Below, one piece after another: positions 42,709 to 51,280 of a stretch of 64,000 bases of DNA. The DNA is from JAJZRJ01 sp040757055 (GTDB lineage Bacteria > Desulfobacterota > Desulfobulbia > Desulfobulbales > Desulfurivibrionaceae), in the NCBI GenBank assembly GCA_040757055.1, contig JBFLXY010000002.1, positions 207,343-271,342 of the forward strand, in the 5' to 3' direction. The notes beneath the pieces were generated by a model that was not told the DNA's origin, searched no databases, and saw only the letters and a list, made by a program, of their open reading frames with translations. Position numbers and translations under genes: made by a program. Position 1 is the first letter of the stretch. Every line of letters starts with the position of its first letter.

Positions 42709-43284
42709 TTACTCCGGCGGCGCTTCCCCTTCTCCCGGCCGCCCTGCCCCTCTGCCCTGCTCCCCCAGGATGTTGAAGCCCTTGGCAATATAATGGGCGC
42801 CGGAAAGCAGGGTCAGGACGGCGGTCACCACCAGCAGCGGCTGGCCCAGCGGCTGGAGATGGGGCAGATGCTGGTGGCCCAGGGCAAAGGCGATGGTGGC
42901 GAGCTGCAACAGGGTGGTGACCTTGCTAAGATAGGAAGGCCGGATGGCCACCTTGTGCTGGTTGAAGGTCAGGATGCCGATGCCGGCCATGATGATGACG
43001 TCGCGGCTCACCACCAGCACGGTGAGCCAGGAGGGGATGAGTCCCACCACCGCCAGCATGACGAAGGCGGTCATCAGCAGGGCCTTGTCGGCAATGGGAT
43101 CGAGCACCGCGCCTAATGGGGTCTTCTGGTTGAGGACCCTGGCCAGGAACCCGTCGAGGCCGTCGCTGATTCCGGCGGCCACGAAGATGAGAAAGGCCAG
43201 CTCGTAGTTGCCCTCCAGCACGAAGATGGCAAAGAGCGGCACCAGCAGCACCCGGATCAGGGTGATACAGTTGGGCAGATTCAT
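42709..43284 (-). CDS. pgsA: CDP-diacylglycerol-glycerol-3-phosphate 3-phosphatidyltransferase
   Basis: PgsA makes phosphatidylglycerol phosphate in the inner membrane. The 191-aa protein has the CDP-alcohol transferase motif spread across SDGLDGFLARVLNQKTPLGAVLDPIADK (D-x2-DG-x2-AR-x8-G-x3-D-x3-D), four or more hydrophobic segments and the usual NLPNCITLIRVLL start. The start at 43284 is chosen by that match. It is 82 bases before recJ on the same strand. Confidence 0.94.
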   Translation of the reverse strand: MNLPNCITLIRVLLVPLFAIFVLEGNYELAFLIFVAAGISDGLDGFLARVLNQKTPLGAVLDPIADKALLMTAFVMLAVVGLIPSWLTVLVVSRDVIIMAGIGILTFNQHKVAIRPSYLSKVTTLLQLATIAFALGHQHLPHLQPLGQPLLVVTAVLTLLSGAHYIAKGFNILGEQGRGAGRPGEGEAPPE

Positions 43285-43362
43285 CGCGCTTCCCCCTGCG
43301 CCCAAAAACGATGGACTCGCACAACATACCCGACCGGCGGGCAATTCCGGGCAGGCAACGCA

Positions 43363-44349
43363 CTACAAGAGAGGGCCCGCCGGCGGCGTGCCATGCGGCG
43401 ACGCCGACAAAAAATGTTCCACTCTCTCTCGGACGGCCTCGATCTGTTCCGGCGCAAACCACTGAATCCCTGTCATGTGCCGGAACCAGGTGATCTGCCG
43501 CTTGGCATAGCGCCGGGTGTCACGGGCCAGCAGTTCCAGGGTCTGCTCCCATCCCAGCTCGCCCCCCAGATACCGGATCATATGCCGGTAGCCGATGGAT
43601 TGCAAGGGTTTGAGCCGCGGATCATACCCCCTGGCCAGCAGCCCCCGGACCTCATCGAGCAACCCGGCCTCCGCCATCTGCGCGACCCGGCGGTTGATGC
43701 GCCGATAGAGCCGCTCGCGGTCGCAATCGAGGCCGATGACGAGCACGTTGTCGAGAAGAGGGGTCTGTTCCTTTTGCGAGAGCCATTGTGACCACGGAAT
43801 GCCGCTGGCCTCCATAATTTCCAGGGCGCGGAGCAGCCGCTGGCGATCGCCAGGTGGAATGCGGCGGGCCGATTCCGGGTCGAGCCTGGCCAGCTCCGCA
43901 TGGAGTGCCTTCTCCCCTTCCCCTTCCAGCCGCTGTTGCAGGGCGTTGCGGATCTCCCGGGGAATGGGCGGAACATGGAACAATCCTTCGAGCAGCCCCT
44001 TGAGGTAGAGGCCGGTACCGCCCACCAGGAGCGGCAGCCGCCCCCGGTCCCGGATGGCCCTGATGGCTGCCGGGGCATCGGCGATGAAGCGGGCCACGTG
44101 GTATTCCTCGTCCGGATTGACGATATCGATGAGGTGATGGGGAACCCGTTGCCGCTCCTCGGGCGTTGCCTTGGCAGTGCCGATGTCGAGACAGCGGTAA
44201 ACCTGCATGGAATCGACGCTGACGATCTCGGCATGCAGCTCGTTGGCCAGGACGAGCGAAAGGCCGGTCTTGCCGATGGCGGTCGGGCCGACGAGGCAGA
44301 CCACAGGGAGATGGTCAATGGGGAGCGTTTCCGTTTTTTTTGCCACCAC
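43363..44349 (-). CDS. miaA: tRNA dimethylallyltransferase
   Basis: MiaA adds dimethylallyl to A37 of tRNAs reading UNN codons, the step before MiaB. The 328-aa protein has the P-loop VGPTAIGKTGLSLVLA, SVDSMQVYRCLDIGTAKAT and LLVGGTGLYLKGLLEG. Start at the first ATG before the P-loop; a short upstream basic stretch (MVAKKTETL) is included. It is divergent from serC; the 150-base gap holds promoters for both. Confidence 0.94.
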   Translation of the reverse strand: MVAKKTETLPIDHLPVVCLVGPTAIGKTGLSLVLANELHAEIVSVDSMQVYRCLDIGTAKATPEERQRVPHHLIDIVNPDEEYHVARFIADAPAAIRAIRDRGRLPLLVGGTGLYLKGLLEGLFHVPPIPREIRNALQQRLEGEGEKALHAELARLDPESARRIPPGDRQRLLRALEIMEASGIPWSQWLSQKEQTPLLDNVLVIGLDCDRERLYRRINRRVAQMAEAGLLDEVRGLLARGYDPRLKPLQSIGYRHMIRYLGGELGWEQTLELLARDTRRYAKRQITWFRHMTGIQWFAPEQIEAVRERVEHFLSASPHGTPPAGPLL

Positions 44350-44500
44350 GAGACGTGCGGATGGGTGAGAAAAATATTGTTGAAATCAGCGCGGTTCGGT
44401 AAAGTACGGTCCTTTTACGCCGTTGTTTCGCTGCACCGCCGCGCGCTGCCGGCAGGAAGTGCCCACAGCATACCATATCCGCACGAAAGGAGAAGCAATT

Positions 44501-45583
44501 ATGCCGGACCGCATCTACAACTTCAGCCCCGGACCCGCCACCCTGCCCCAGGAAGTTCTGGCCCAGGCCGCGAAAGACATCGTCAACTACAATAACAAGG
44601 GCATGGGGCTCATCGAGATGAGCCACCGCTCCAAGAATTTCATCGCCATCACCGACGAGACCGAGCAGCTCCTCCGCGATCTTTTGGGCATTCCGGCCAA
44701 CTACAAGGTGCTCTTCCTCCAGGGCGGCGCCTCCACCCAGTTCGCCATGGTGCCGATGAACCTCATGAATCCTGGCAAGACCGCGAGCTACCTCAACACC
44801 GGGGTCTGGGCCAAGAAGGCGATCAAGGAGGCCAAGCTTTTCGGCAACGCCCACGTCGCCTACACCAGCGAGCCCTCCAACTACAACCACGTGCCCAAGC
44901 AGGGCGACTACCAGGTGGACCCGGCAGCGGAGTACCTCTACTTCGTCTCCAACAACACCATCTACGGCACCCAGTTCCACACCTTTCCGCAGAGCGAGAA
45001 GATGCTCATTTGCGACATGTCCTCGGACATCCTCTCCCACCCCTTTGACGTGAAGCCATTTGGCCTCATCTTTGCCGGCGCCCAGAAGAACATGGGTCCC
45101 GCCGGCGTCACCGTGGTCATTATCCGCGAGGATCTGCTCGACCGGGTGCCGGAGACGGTGCCCACCATGTTCCGCTACAAGACCCATGCGGACAACGGCT
45201 CCATGTTCAACACCCCGCCCTGCTTCGCCATCTACGTGGTGAACCTGGTGCTCAAGTGGTTGCAGGGGCTTGGCGGCCTCGCCGTCATGGAGAAGATGAA
45301 CCAGGAGAAGGCGGGCATCCTCTACAACGCCATCGACTCCAACCCCTTCTACAAGGGCCATGCCCAGCCGGATTCCCGCTCGCTGATGAACGTGACCTTC
45401 AACCTGCCCACCCCGGAACTGGAGGCCCAGTTCATCAAGGAGGCGGCAGTCATCGGTCTTGACGGCCTCAAGGGCCACCGCTCGGTGGGCGGCGTCCGCG
45501 CCTCCATCTACAACGCCTTCCCCAAAGCGGGCGTCGAGAAGCTGGTGGCCTTCATGGCAGAGTTCGCCAAGAAGAACGGGTGA
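44501..45583 (+). CDS. serC: Phosphoserine aminotransferase
   Basis: SerC converts 3-phosphohydroxypyruvate and glutamate to phosphoserine in serine synthesis. The 360-aa PLP enzyme begins RIYNFSPGPATLPQEVL, has LFLQGGASTQFAM (PLP phosphate) and the Schiff-base lysine in FAGAQKNMGPAGV. AAGGAG precedes the ATG. A heptamer repeat lies directly after its stop. serA and serB are not in the window. Confidence 0.95.
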   Translation: MPDRIYNFSPGPATLPQEVLAQAAKDIVNYNNKGMGLIEMSHRSKNFIAITDETEQLLRDLLGIPANYKVLFLQGGASTQFAMVPMNLMNPGKTASYLNTGVWAKKAIKEAKLFGNAHVAYTSEPSNYNHVPKQGDYQVDPAAEYLYFVSNNTIYGTQFHTFPQSEKMLICDMSSDILSHPFDVKPFGLIFAGAQKNMGPAGVTVVIIREDLLDRVPETVPTMFRYKTHADNGSMFNTPPCFAIYVVNLVLKWLQGLGGLAVMEKMNQEKAGILYNAIDSNPFYKGHAQPDSRSLMNVTFNLPTPELEAQFIKEAAVIGLDGLKGHRSVGGVRASIYNAFPKAGVEKLVAFMAEFAKKNG

Positions 45584-45595
45584 GCTAGGGGCATT

Positions 45596-45691
45596 GAGTG
45601 CTGAGGACTGAGGACTGAGGACTGAAGGCGAAGAGACTCAAGTCCTGTTGGTACTCAGCACTCAGCACTCAGCACTTAGTCCTCAGCACTC
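45596..45691. repeat. Heptamer tandem repeats forming an imperfect inverted repeat
   Basis: The left half has GAGGACT repeated three times (45603-45623 region); the right half has CAGCACT repeated three times, then TAGTCCT and another CAGCACT. GAGTGCTGAGGACT (45596-45609) is the exact complement of 45678-45691, so the whole block can fold into a long hairpin. It ends three bases before the ATG of the radical SAM gene, leaving no room for a normal ribosome site. Confidence 0.8.
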
Positions 45692-45694
45692 TGA

Positions 45695-46567
45695 ATGCAC
45701 TACGAAGGCGAGCACATCATCCGGCCGCCCAGCGAGGCGAACAGCATCATCCTCCAGGTGACGGTGGGCTGCTCCCACAACCGCTGCACCTTCTGCGGCA
45801 CCTACAAGGCGGAACGCTTCCGCCTGAAAGATGACGCGGTTGTCCAGGAGGATCTCGCCTTTGCCAGCCGCTACTGCCGCCGCCAGAGCCGGCTCTTTCT
45901 GGCGGACGGCGATGTGCTCATCCTGCCCCAGCACCGGCTGGTGCGTTTGCTTGTCGCTATCCGCGAACAGTTGCCCTGGGTGAACCGGGTGAGCCTCTAT
46001 GGCAATGCCAAGGCGGTCCGCAGCAAGAGTGTGGCGGAATTGCGGGAGTTGAAGGAGCTGGGGCTCGACCGGGTCTACATGGGCCTTGAGAGCGGCCATG
46101 ATCCCACCCTGGCCGCCATCCGGAAAGGGGTGGACAGTGCGGCCATGATTGCGGCCGGGCAAAGGGTGCGGGAGGCCGACCTCTTCTTTTCCGTTACCGC
46201 CCTGCTCGGCATTGCCGGCGAGGCCCAATCCCTCGCCCACGCCGAGGCCACCGGCAAGGTTCTTTCCGCCATGGCGCCCAATCAGATCGGGATACTCACG
46301 CTCATGCTCCTGCCCAACACCCCGCTCTACGCCGAAGCCGAGGCCGGCCGCTTCCGGTTGCCGGATCAAACAGGCCTGCTCCGCGAACTGCGCGTGATGG
46401 TGGAGCATCTCAATCTCACACGCAGCCAGCTCATGAGCAACCATGCCTCCAACTACCTGCCGATCAATGCCCGGCTGCCCAAGGACAAGGGTGCGGTGCT
46501 GGCCACCATCGACCAGGCCCTGGCCGGGGCGATGCGGCTCAAGCCCGAATACCTGCGGGGTCTGTAA
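45695..46567 (+). CDS. Radical SAM protein with CX4CX2C motif
   Basis: A 290-aa radical SAM protein. The iron-sulfur ligand loop is CSHNRCTFCGTYK, spaced CX4CX2C instead of the usual CX3CX2C, a spacing I associate with a group of uncharacterised Fe-S oxidoreductases. It continues with LFLADGDVLILPQ, VSLYGNAKAV and GLDRVYMGLESGHD in SAM-barrel positions. No ribosome site is visible; the repeat block precedes the ATG directly. Later in-frame starts would cut the Cys motif. The reaction is unknown. The next gene, rlmN, starts three bases after its stop. Confidence 0.8.
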   Translation: MHYEGEHIIRPPSEANSIILQVTVGCSHNRCTFCGTYKAERFRLKDDAVVQEDLAFASRYCRRQSRLFLADGDVLILPQHRLVRLLVAIREQLPWVNRVSLYGNAKAVRSKSVAELRELKELGLDRVYMGLESGHDPTLAAIRKGVDSAAMIAAGQRVREADLFFSVTALLGIAGEAQSLAHAEATGKVLSAMAPNQIGILTLMLLPNTPLYAEAEAGRFRLPDQTGLLRELRVMVEHLNLTRSQLMSNHASNYLPINARLPKDKGAVLATIDQALAGAMRLKPEYLRGL

Positions 46568-46570
46568 CGG

Positions 46571-47632
46571 ATGAACAAAGTGGACCTCAAGAACCTCACC
46601 CTGCCGGAGCTGACCGAGTTCGTGATCCACCAGGGGCTCAAGCCCTTCCGCGCCGGCCAGATCTTTGCCTGGCTCTACCGTCCCGGCATCCGCTCCTTCT
46701 ACCAGATGACCGACATCGCCAAGGAGGTGCGGGCGCAACTGGCCGAGGTGGCCACCATCAGCCAGCTCGAAGTGGCCAGGGAGGAACACTCTGCCGACGG
46801 CACGGTCAAGTTCGGCCTGCGCCTTGCCGACGGCGAGATCATCGAAAGCGTGCTCATCCCCGAGGAGGATCGCCACACCCTCTGCGTCTCCTCCCAGGTG
46901 GGCTGCGCCATGGGCTGCGGTTTTTGCCTCACCGGCACCATGGGCTTCACGCGGAACCTCACCCCCAGCGAGGTCGTGGGGCAGGTCAACGCCGCCTCCG
47001 ACTGGCTGTCGGCGCACGGCAAGCCGCCCCGGGTCAACAACCTGGTCTTCATGGGCATGGGCGAACCGCTCCTCAATTTCGACAACCTGGTCACCGCCCT
47101 GCGCATCCTCATGGAGCAGCGGGGCCACGACTTTTCCGGCCGGAGGATCACGGTCTCCACCTGCGGCATCGTGCCGAAGATGAAGGCGCTGGGAGAGGCG
47201 GTGCCGGTGAATCTCGCCATCTCCCTCCACGCGGCGGACGACGCCATCCGCGACCAGCTCATGCCGGTCAACCGCACCTACCCCCTGGACCAGCTCCTGG
47301 CCGCCTGCCAGGAGTTCCCCCTGCCGCCCCGGCGGCGGATCATGATGGAATACATCCTGATCAAGGATTTAAACGACAGCCCGGCCCAGGCGCGAAAATT
47401 GATCAAACAGCTGCACGGCATCCGCTGCAAGATCAACCTGCTGCCCTACAACGAAAACGAGGTCTTCCCCTTTGAGCGGCCGCCGGAGGAGCGGGTCTTC
47501 ACCTTCCAGAAGATGCTGCGCGACGCCGGCATCACCACCCTCATCCGCACCAGCCGGGGCAGCGACATCTCCGCGGCCTGCGGCCAGTTGGCCGTGCAGG
47601 GACTGGACGACGAAGAGAGCGAGGGTGTATAA
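46571..47632 (+). CDS. rlmN: 23S rRNA/tRNA adenine-C2 methyltransferase
   Basis: RlmN methylates C2 of A2503 in 23S rRNA and A37 of some tRNAs. The 353-aa protein has the radical-SAM site CAMGCGFC (CX3CX2C), VFMGMGEPLLNFDN, STCGIVPKMKALG, and the second catalytic cysteine in DISAACGQLA near the C-terminus. The start is three bases past the radical SAM stop and is probably coupled to it. Confidence 0.95.
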   Translation: MNKVDLKNLTLPELTEFVIHQGLKPFRAGQIFAWLYRPGIRSFYQMTDIAKEVRAQLAEVATISQLEVAREEHSADGTVKFGLRLADGEIIESVLIPEEDRHTLCVSSQVGCAMGCGFCLTGTMGFTRNLTPSEVVGQVNAASDWLSAHGKPPRVNNLVFMGMGEPLLNFDNLVTALRILMEQRGHDFSGRRITVSTCGIVPKMKALGEAVPVNLAISLHAADDAIRDQLMPVNRTYPLDQLLAACQEFPLPPRRRIMMEYILIKDLNDSPAQARKLIKQLHGIRCKINLLPYNENEVFPFERPPEERVFTFQKMLRDAGITTLIRTSRGSDISAACGQLAVQGLDDEESEGV

Positions 47633-47638
47633 AGAGCC

Positions 47639-48436
47639 ATGAGCGCCAACCACACGCCATCATCAAGGAGCGAGGCAACGCCGAAGCCGGCCACCATCCT
47701 CCTGGTGGACAACAATGCAAAGGCGCGCATCCTCCTCTCCAACCTGCTCACCAATCGATTGGGGTGCGAGACCGTACTGGAAGCGGCCAATGGCGCAGAG
47801 GCATGGCAGATCATCGAGCACCGCACGGTGGACGCCGTCATCGTCAACCGGCGGCTGCCCAAGATGAGCGGCCTGGAATTGCTGGTGAAGCTTCGGGAGT
47901 CGGAGCCCTTTGCCAAGCTGCCGGTGCTGATGGTCCTCAACAGCAGCGATGACGGGGCCATAGCCAAGGCCGTGCATCTCGGGGTTTCGGACTTCCTGGT
48001 CAAGCCCTTCACCCCCCACGACTTCGTGGTCAAATACCGCCGCCTGCTCCTGAACGAGGAGCGGCGCGGCCTGCCCCGCCATCAGGTGGCAACGGTGCGC
48101 AGCAAGATCTCGTTGATGGACAAGGCCATCGGCTCCCTCTGCGGCACCGCGGTCAACCTGAGCATGAGCGGGCTCCTGGCCAGGATGCAGTTCAGCCGCA
48201 ACCTTGCGGTCTACGACAAGGTGGACCTGCGCATCCAGTTTTTCATCGGCACGAACGAGGATTATTCCAAGACCATCCAGGCCCAGGTGGTGCGGGTGGA
48301 GTGGAACCTGAAGCCCCAGGAGCGCAACACCGCCTTCTACGCCTTTGCCTTCAACGTGGAGCGGCCGGACCAGAAAGATTTTCTGGAAAAGGTGATCCAG
48401 CACCTCAAGGCCCCCCTGCCGCCGGTGATCAAATAA
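47639..48436 (+). CDS. Degenerate receiver plus PilZ domain protein
   Basis: A 265-aa protein with an N-terminal receiver fold (about 15-140) and a C-terminal PilZ domain (about 145-255). The acidic pocket reads D24-N-N26 and the phosphoacceptor position is N70 (AVIVNRRLPKMSG) where Asp is normal; K122 (VKPFTP) is retained. Phosphorylation is therefore not expected. The PilZ part keeps RxxxR (in ERRGLPRHQ) and NLSMSGLLARM, so c-di-GMP binding is plausible. It starts 6 bases after rlmN. It may act as a c-di-GMP-controlled adaptor. Confidence 0.85.
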   Translation: MSANHTPSSRSEATPKPATILLVDNNAKARILLSNLLTNRLGCETVLEAANGAEAWQIIEHRTVDAVIVNRRLPKMSGLELLVKLRESEPFAKLPVLMVLNSSDDGAIAKAVHLGVSDFLVKPFTPHDFVVKYRRLLLNEERRGLPRHQVATVRSKISLMDKAIGSLCGTAVNLSMSGLLARMQFSRNLAVYDKVDLRIQFFIGTNEDYSKTIQAQVVRVEWNLKPQERNTAFYAFAFNVERPDQKDFLEKVIQHLKAPLPPVIK

Positions 48437-48439
48437 CCT

Positions 48440-48462
48440 CCCCTTGCCAAGGGGTTCTTGTT
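48440..48462 (+). terminator. Short terminator between convergent genes
   Basis: A 6-bp stem CCCCTT/AAGGGG (48440-48445 with 48449-48454) with a 3-nt loop, followed by TTCTTGTT on the plus strand. It would end the rlmN/receiver-PilZ transcript. Confidence 0.5.
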
Positions 48463-48473
48463 GCCGGTCATGC

Positions 48474-49964
48474 TCACTCCCAGTTGCGGATGAGGGTGAG
48501 CAGGGTCCGCACGCCGATGCCGGAAGGCCCCTTGGGCACGTAGGATTTTTCGGTGAAATTCCAGGCAGTGCCGGCGATGTCGAGGTGGGCCCACGGTGTT
48601 TTGCCGACAAATTCCTGGAGGAAGGCGGCGCCCAGAATGGTGCCGCCGTCGCGCTTGTCCACGTTTTTCAGGTCCGCCACGCCGGATTTGAGTTGCTTGC
48701 GGTATTCCGGCGCGAGCGGCAGCCGCCAGAGCGGCTCGCCCGCCTCTTCGCCGGCGGCCAGCACCCTGGCGCAAAGCGCATCGTCGTTGGCAAGCAGGCC
48801 AGTGCGGTGGTGACCCAGGCCGATGATCACCGCGCCGGTCAGGGTGGCGATGTCGATCACCGCCGCCGGCTTGAATTTCTTCATCCCGTAAGCCAAGGCA
48901 TCGGCCAGGATGAGCCGCCCCTCGGCATCGGTATTCACCACCTCCACGCTCTTGCCGTTGTAAAGGCTTATCACATCTCCGGGCTTGAGGGCCGTGGGGC
49001 CCGGCAGGTTCTCGCTGGCAGGAATCAGGGCCACCACATTGAGCTGGGTCGGCTTTTCGCGGGCCACGGCCTGCATGGTGGCGAGCACGGCGGCGCCGCC
49101 GCTCATGTCGTATTTCATCTCCTCCATGCCGGCGCTGGGCTTCAGCGAGATGCCCCCGGAGTCGAAGGTGAGCCCCTTGCCCACCAGGAGCAGGGTGGGC
49201 GCCTTCGGGGAAACGCGGTATTCGAGAATGGTGAGGGTGGGCGGCTGGGCCGAGCCCTGACTCACCCCGAGGATGCCGCCCATGCCGAGCCTGGCCATCT
49301 CGGCCCTGCCCAGCACCGACACCCTGAGAGTGCCTCCCTTGGCGATCTTTTTCGCCTCGTCGGCAAAGTGGGTAGGGGTCCAGTGATTGCCCGGCTCGTT
49401 GGCCAGGTCGCGGGCCAGACAGGCGGCGACCGCCGCGTTCACCCCGCGGGCCAGCGCGGCCTGCACCGCCTTGGTCTGGGGAGCGGCCAGCGTCACGCCG
49501 GCAAGCTGCGGCCCGTTTTCCTCCGGGTCCTTTGCGGTCTGGTATTTGCGGAAGCGGTAGCTGCCGAGGATGAGCCCCTCGGCGAGCCATTCCACCTGTT
49601 CGGCCGCAGCGGGGCCGCTCTTTTCCGGAAGGTTCACCACGGCCTCCCGGGCCATGGTTTTTCCGATCTGTTTCACCGCCGTGCCGGCAGCCTTGCGGAT
49701 CAGTTCGCCGGCCGGTTTTTCCTTGCCAAGCCCCACCAGCATGATTCGCTGCCCTGCCATCCGGCCCTCCCGGGCCGATGGATAAAAAAGTACACTCTGC
49801 CCTTCCTTGCCGGTGAAATCCCCGACGGCAACAGCCCGCTGCAGCAGCTCGTCCGCCAGCGGCTCCGGGCAGCGCATTTTTCCTTTGGCCTGCTGCCGCA
49901 CAAAATAGACCGTCATCTCACTGGCGGCCGGTGCCGCCTTGACGTGTACTTTCAGCATGAACAC
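48474..49964 (-). CDS. pepA: Leucyl aminopeptidase (M17, PepA type)
   Basis: A 496-aa cytosolic two-metal aminopeptidase. The M17 signature NTDAEGRLILADALAY is present, with GKGLTFDSGGISLKP and the bicarbonate/metal residues around EMKYDMSGGAAVLAT. The first about 170 residues are the variable N-terminal domain. It releases N-terminal residues from peptides, and some PepA proteins also bind DNA. It is convergent with the receiver-PilZ gene. Confidence 0.94.
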   Translation of the reverse strand: MFMLKVHVKAAPAASEMTVYFVRQQAKGKMRCPEPLADELLQRAVAVGDFTGKEGQSVLFYPSAREGRMAGQRIMLVGLGKEKPAGELIRKAAGTAVKQIGKTMAREAVVNLPEKSGPAAAEQVEWLAEGLILGSYRFRKYQTAKDPEENGPQLAGVTLAAPQTKAVQAALARGVNAAVAACLARDLANEPGNHWTPTHFADEAKKIAKGGTLRVSVLGRAEMARLGMGGILGVSQGSAQPPTLTILEYRVSPKAPTLLLVGKGLTFDSGGISLKPSAGMEEMKYDMSGGAAVLATMQAVAREKPTQLNVVALIPASENLPGPTALKPGDVISLYNGKSVEVVNTDAEGRLILADALAYGMKKFKPAAVIDIATLTGAVIIGLGHHRTGLLANDDALCARVLAAGEEAGEPLWRLPLAPEYRKQLKSGVADLKNVDKRDGGTILGAAFLQEFVGKTPWAHLDIAGTAWNFTEKSYVPKGPSGIGVRTLLTLIRNWE

Positions 49965-50197
49965 CCCTCGCCTCTGCCGTGGATCGTTTGCCTCATCGCG
50001 CCGCCCCTTCTGCGACGCGGCGGCCCCTGTTACTGGTATACCTGTTCAACGGCGCCATTGCAATTTCCTTCCTCTGCCGGCGGCCTCCGCCCATGCGCTG
50101 GCGAATTTGCGCTGGTCTCGTCACCGCAAATGCGGTACTCATAAGGTAACACAGCAAGAATGCGCCTGTTCCCCCCTCGCCTCCAAAGGAGAGATAC

Positions 50198-51280
50198 GTG
50201 CTGACCTCCCTCGTCATTGCCGTTGGCTGCGCCATTATCATTTCCGCCATGTGCAGCCTGTTCGAGGCCGCGCTCTATTCGGTGCCCCTGAGCCATGTGG
50301 AGGTGATGGCCCAGGGCAACAGATTTTCCGGCCGCCTGCTGAGGCGGCTCAAGCAGCAAATCCACAAGCCCATCGCCGCCATCCTCACCCTCAACACCGT
50401 CGCTAACACCGCCGGCGCCGCCATCTCCGGCGCCCTGGCGGCCTCGGTCTTCGGCGAGCACAACCTCATCTGGTTTTCCGCCGCCTTCACCGTCGGGATC
50501 CTGCTCTTTTCAGAAATCCTGCCCAAGACCATCGGCGTCGGCCACAGCAAGGCGCTGGCCCCCTGGATCGCCGTGCCGATCCAGGCCCTGGTCACCCTTT
50601 TTTCCCCGGCCCTGTGGCTCATCCACGTGGTCACCCGGCTGGCCGGCGCCAGGGAGCAGGAACTGCTGGTCTCGGCCGAAGAGGTGCAGGCCATTGCCCG
50701 CCTGAGCCGCAAGGCCGGAGAGATCGACACCCAGGAGGAGCGGGTCATCACCAACGTGCTGGAACTGCGCCGCAAGGAGGTGCGCCAGGCCATGACCCCC
50801 CGCACCGTCACTTTTTCGTTGAGCGCCCATCTGACCGTGGCCGAGGCCAAGGAATTCGAAAAGAAGTGGAATTTCCACAGCCGGGTGCCGGTCTACGACA
50901 AGGACCCGGACGACGTGGTGGGCATCGTGCTGCGCAAGGACGTCCTGCTTTGCGCGGCGGCAGACAGGGAGGAGACCACCCTGGGCCAGCTCATGCAGCC
51001 GGTGCACTTTGTGCCGGAATCGGCCCGCCTCACCCCGGTGCTGCTCGACTTCCTTGAAAAGCGCAGCCACCTTTTCGTGGTGGTGGACGAATACGGCAGC
51101 TTCACCGGCGTGATCAGCCTTGAGGATATCATTGAGGAACTGGTGGGCCGGGAGATCGTCGACGAGACCGACCAGACCCAGGACATGCGGGAGCTGGCGC
51201 GGAAGAAGCGCCAGGCCATGCAACAGGTGGAACTAAAAGATCACCACGAGGTAGCAGACCAGCAGGGCGCTGATGAGTAG
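50198..51280 (+). CDS. CNNM/DUF21 and CBS-domain membrane protein
   Basis: A 360-aa inner-membrane protein. The N-terminal DUF21 domain (about 1-170) has three or four hydrophobic helices including ALYSVPLSHVEV and SEILPKTIGVGHS, followed by a pair of CBS domains (about 205-340; VTFSLSAHLTVAEA, VYDKDPDDVVGIVLRK, HLFVVVDEYGSFTGVISLEDIIEELVG). The usual CorC_HlyC C-terminal domain is absent. The family exports Mg2+ or Co2+ or modulates such transport. GTG start with AAGGAGAG in front. The last 16 codons overlap the convergent 4Fe-4S gene. Confidence 0.85.
   Translation: MLTSLVIAVGCAIIISAMCSLFEAALYSVPLSHVEVMAQGNRFSGRLLRRLKQQIHKPIAAILTLNTVANTAGAAISGALAASVFGEHNLIWFSAAFTVGILLFSEILPKTIGVGHSKALAPWIAVPIQALVTLFSPALWLIHVVTRLAGAREQELLVSAEEVQAIARLSRKAGEIDTQEERVITNVLELRRKEVRQAMTPRTVTFSLSAHLTVAEAKEFEKKWNFHSRVPVYDKDPDDVVGIVLRKDVLLCAAADREETTLGQLMQPVHFVPESARLTPVLLDFLEKRSHLFVVVDEYGSFTGVISLEDIIEELVGREIVDETDQTQDMRELARKKRQAMQQVELKDHHEVADQQGADE

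Noticed and set aside
45596..45691. Possible CRISPR array because of the regular repeats.
   Set aside because: The units are only 7 bases and directly tandem with no spacers, and no cas gene is near.
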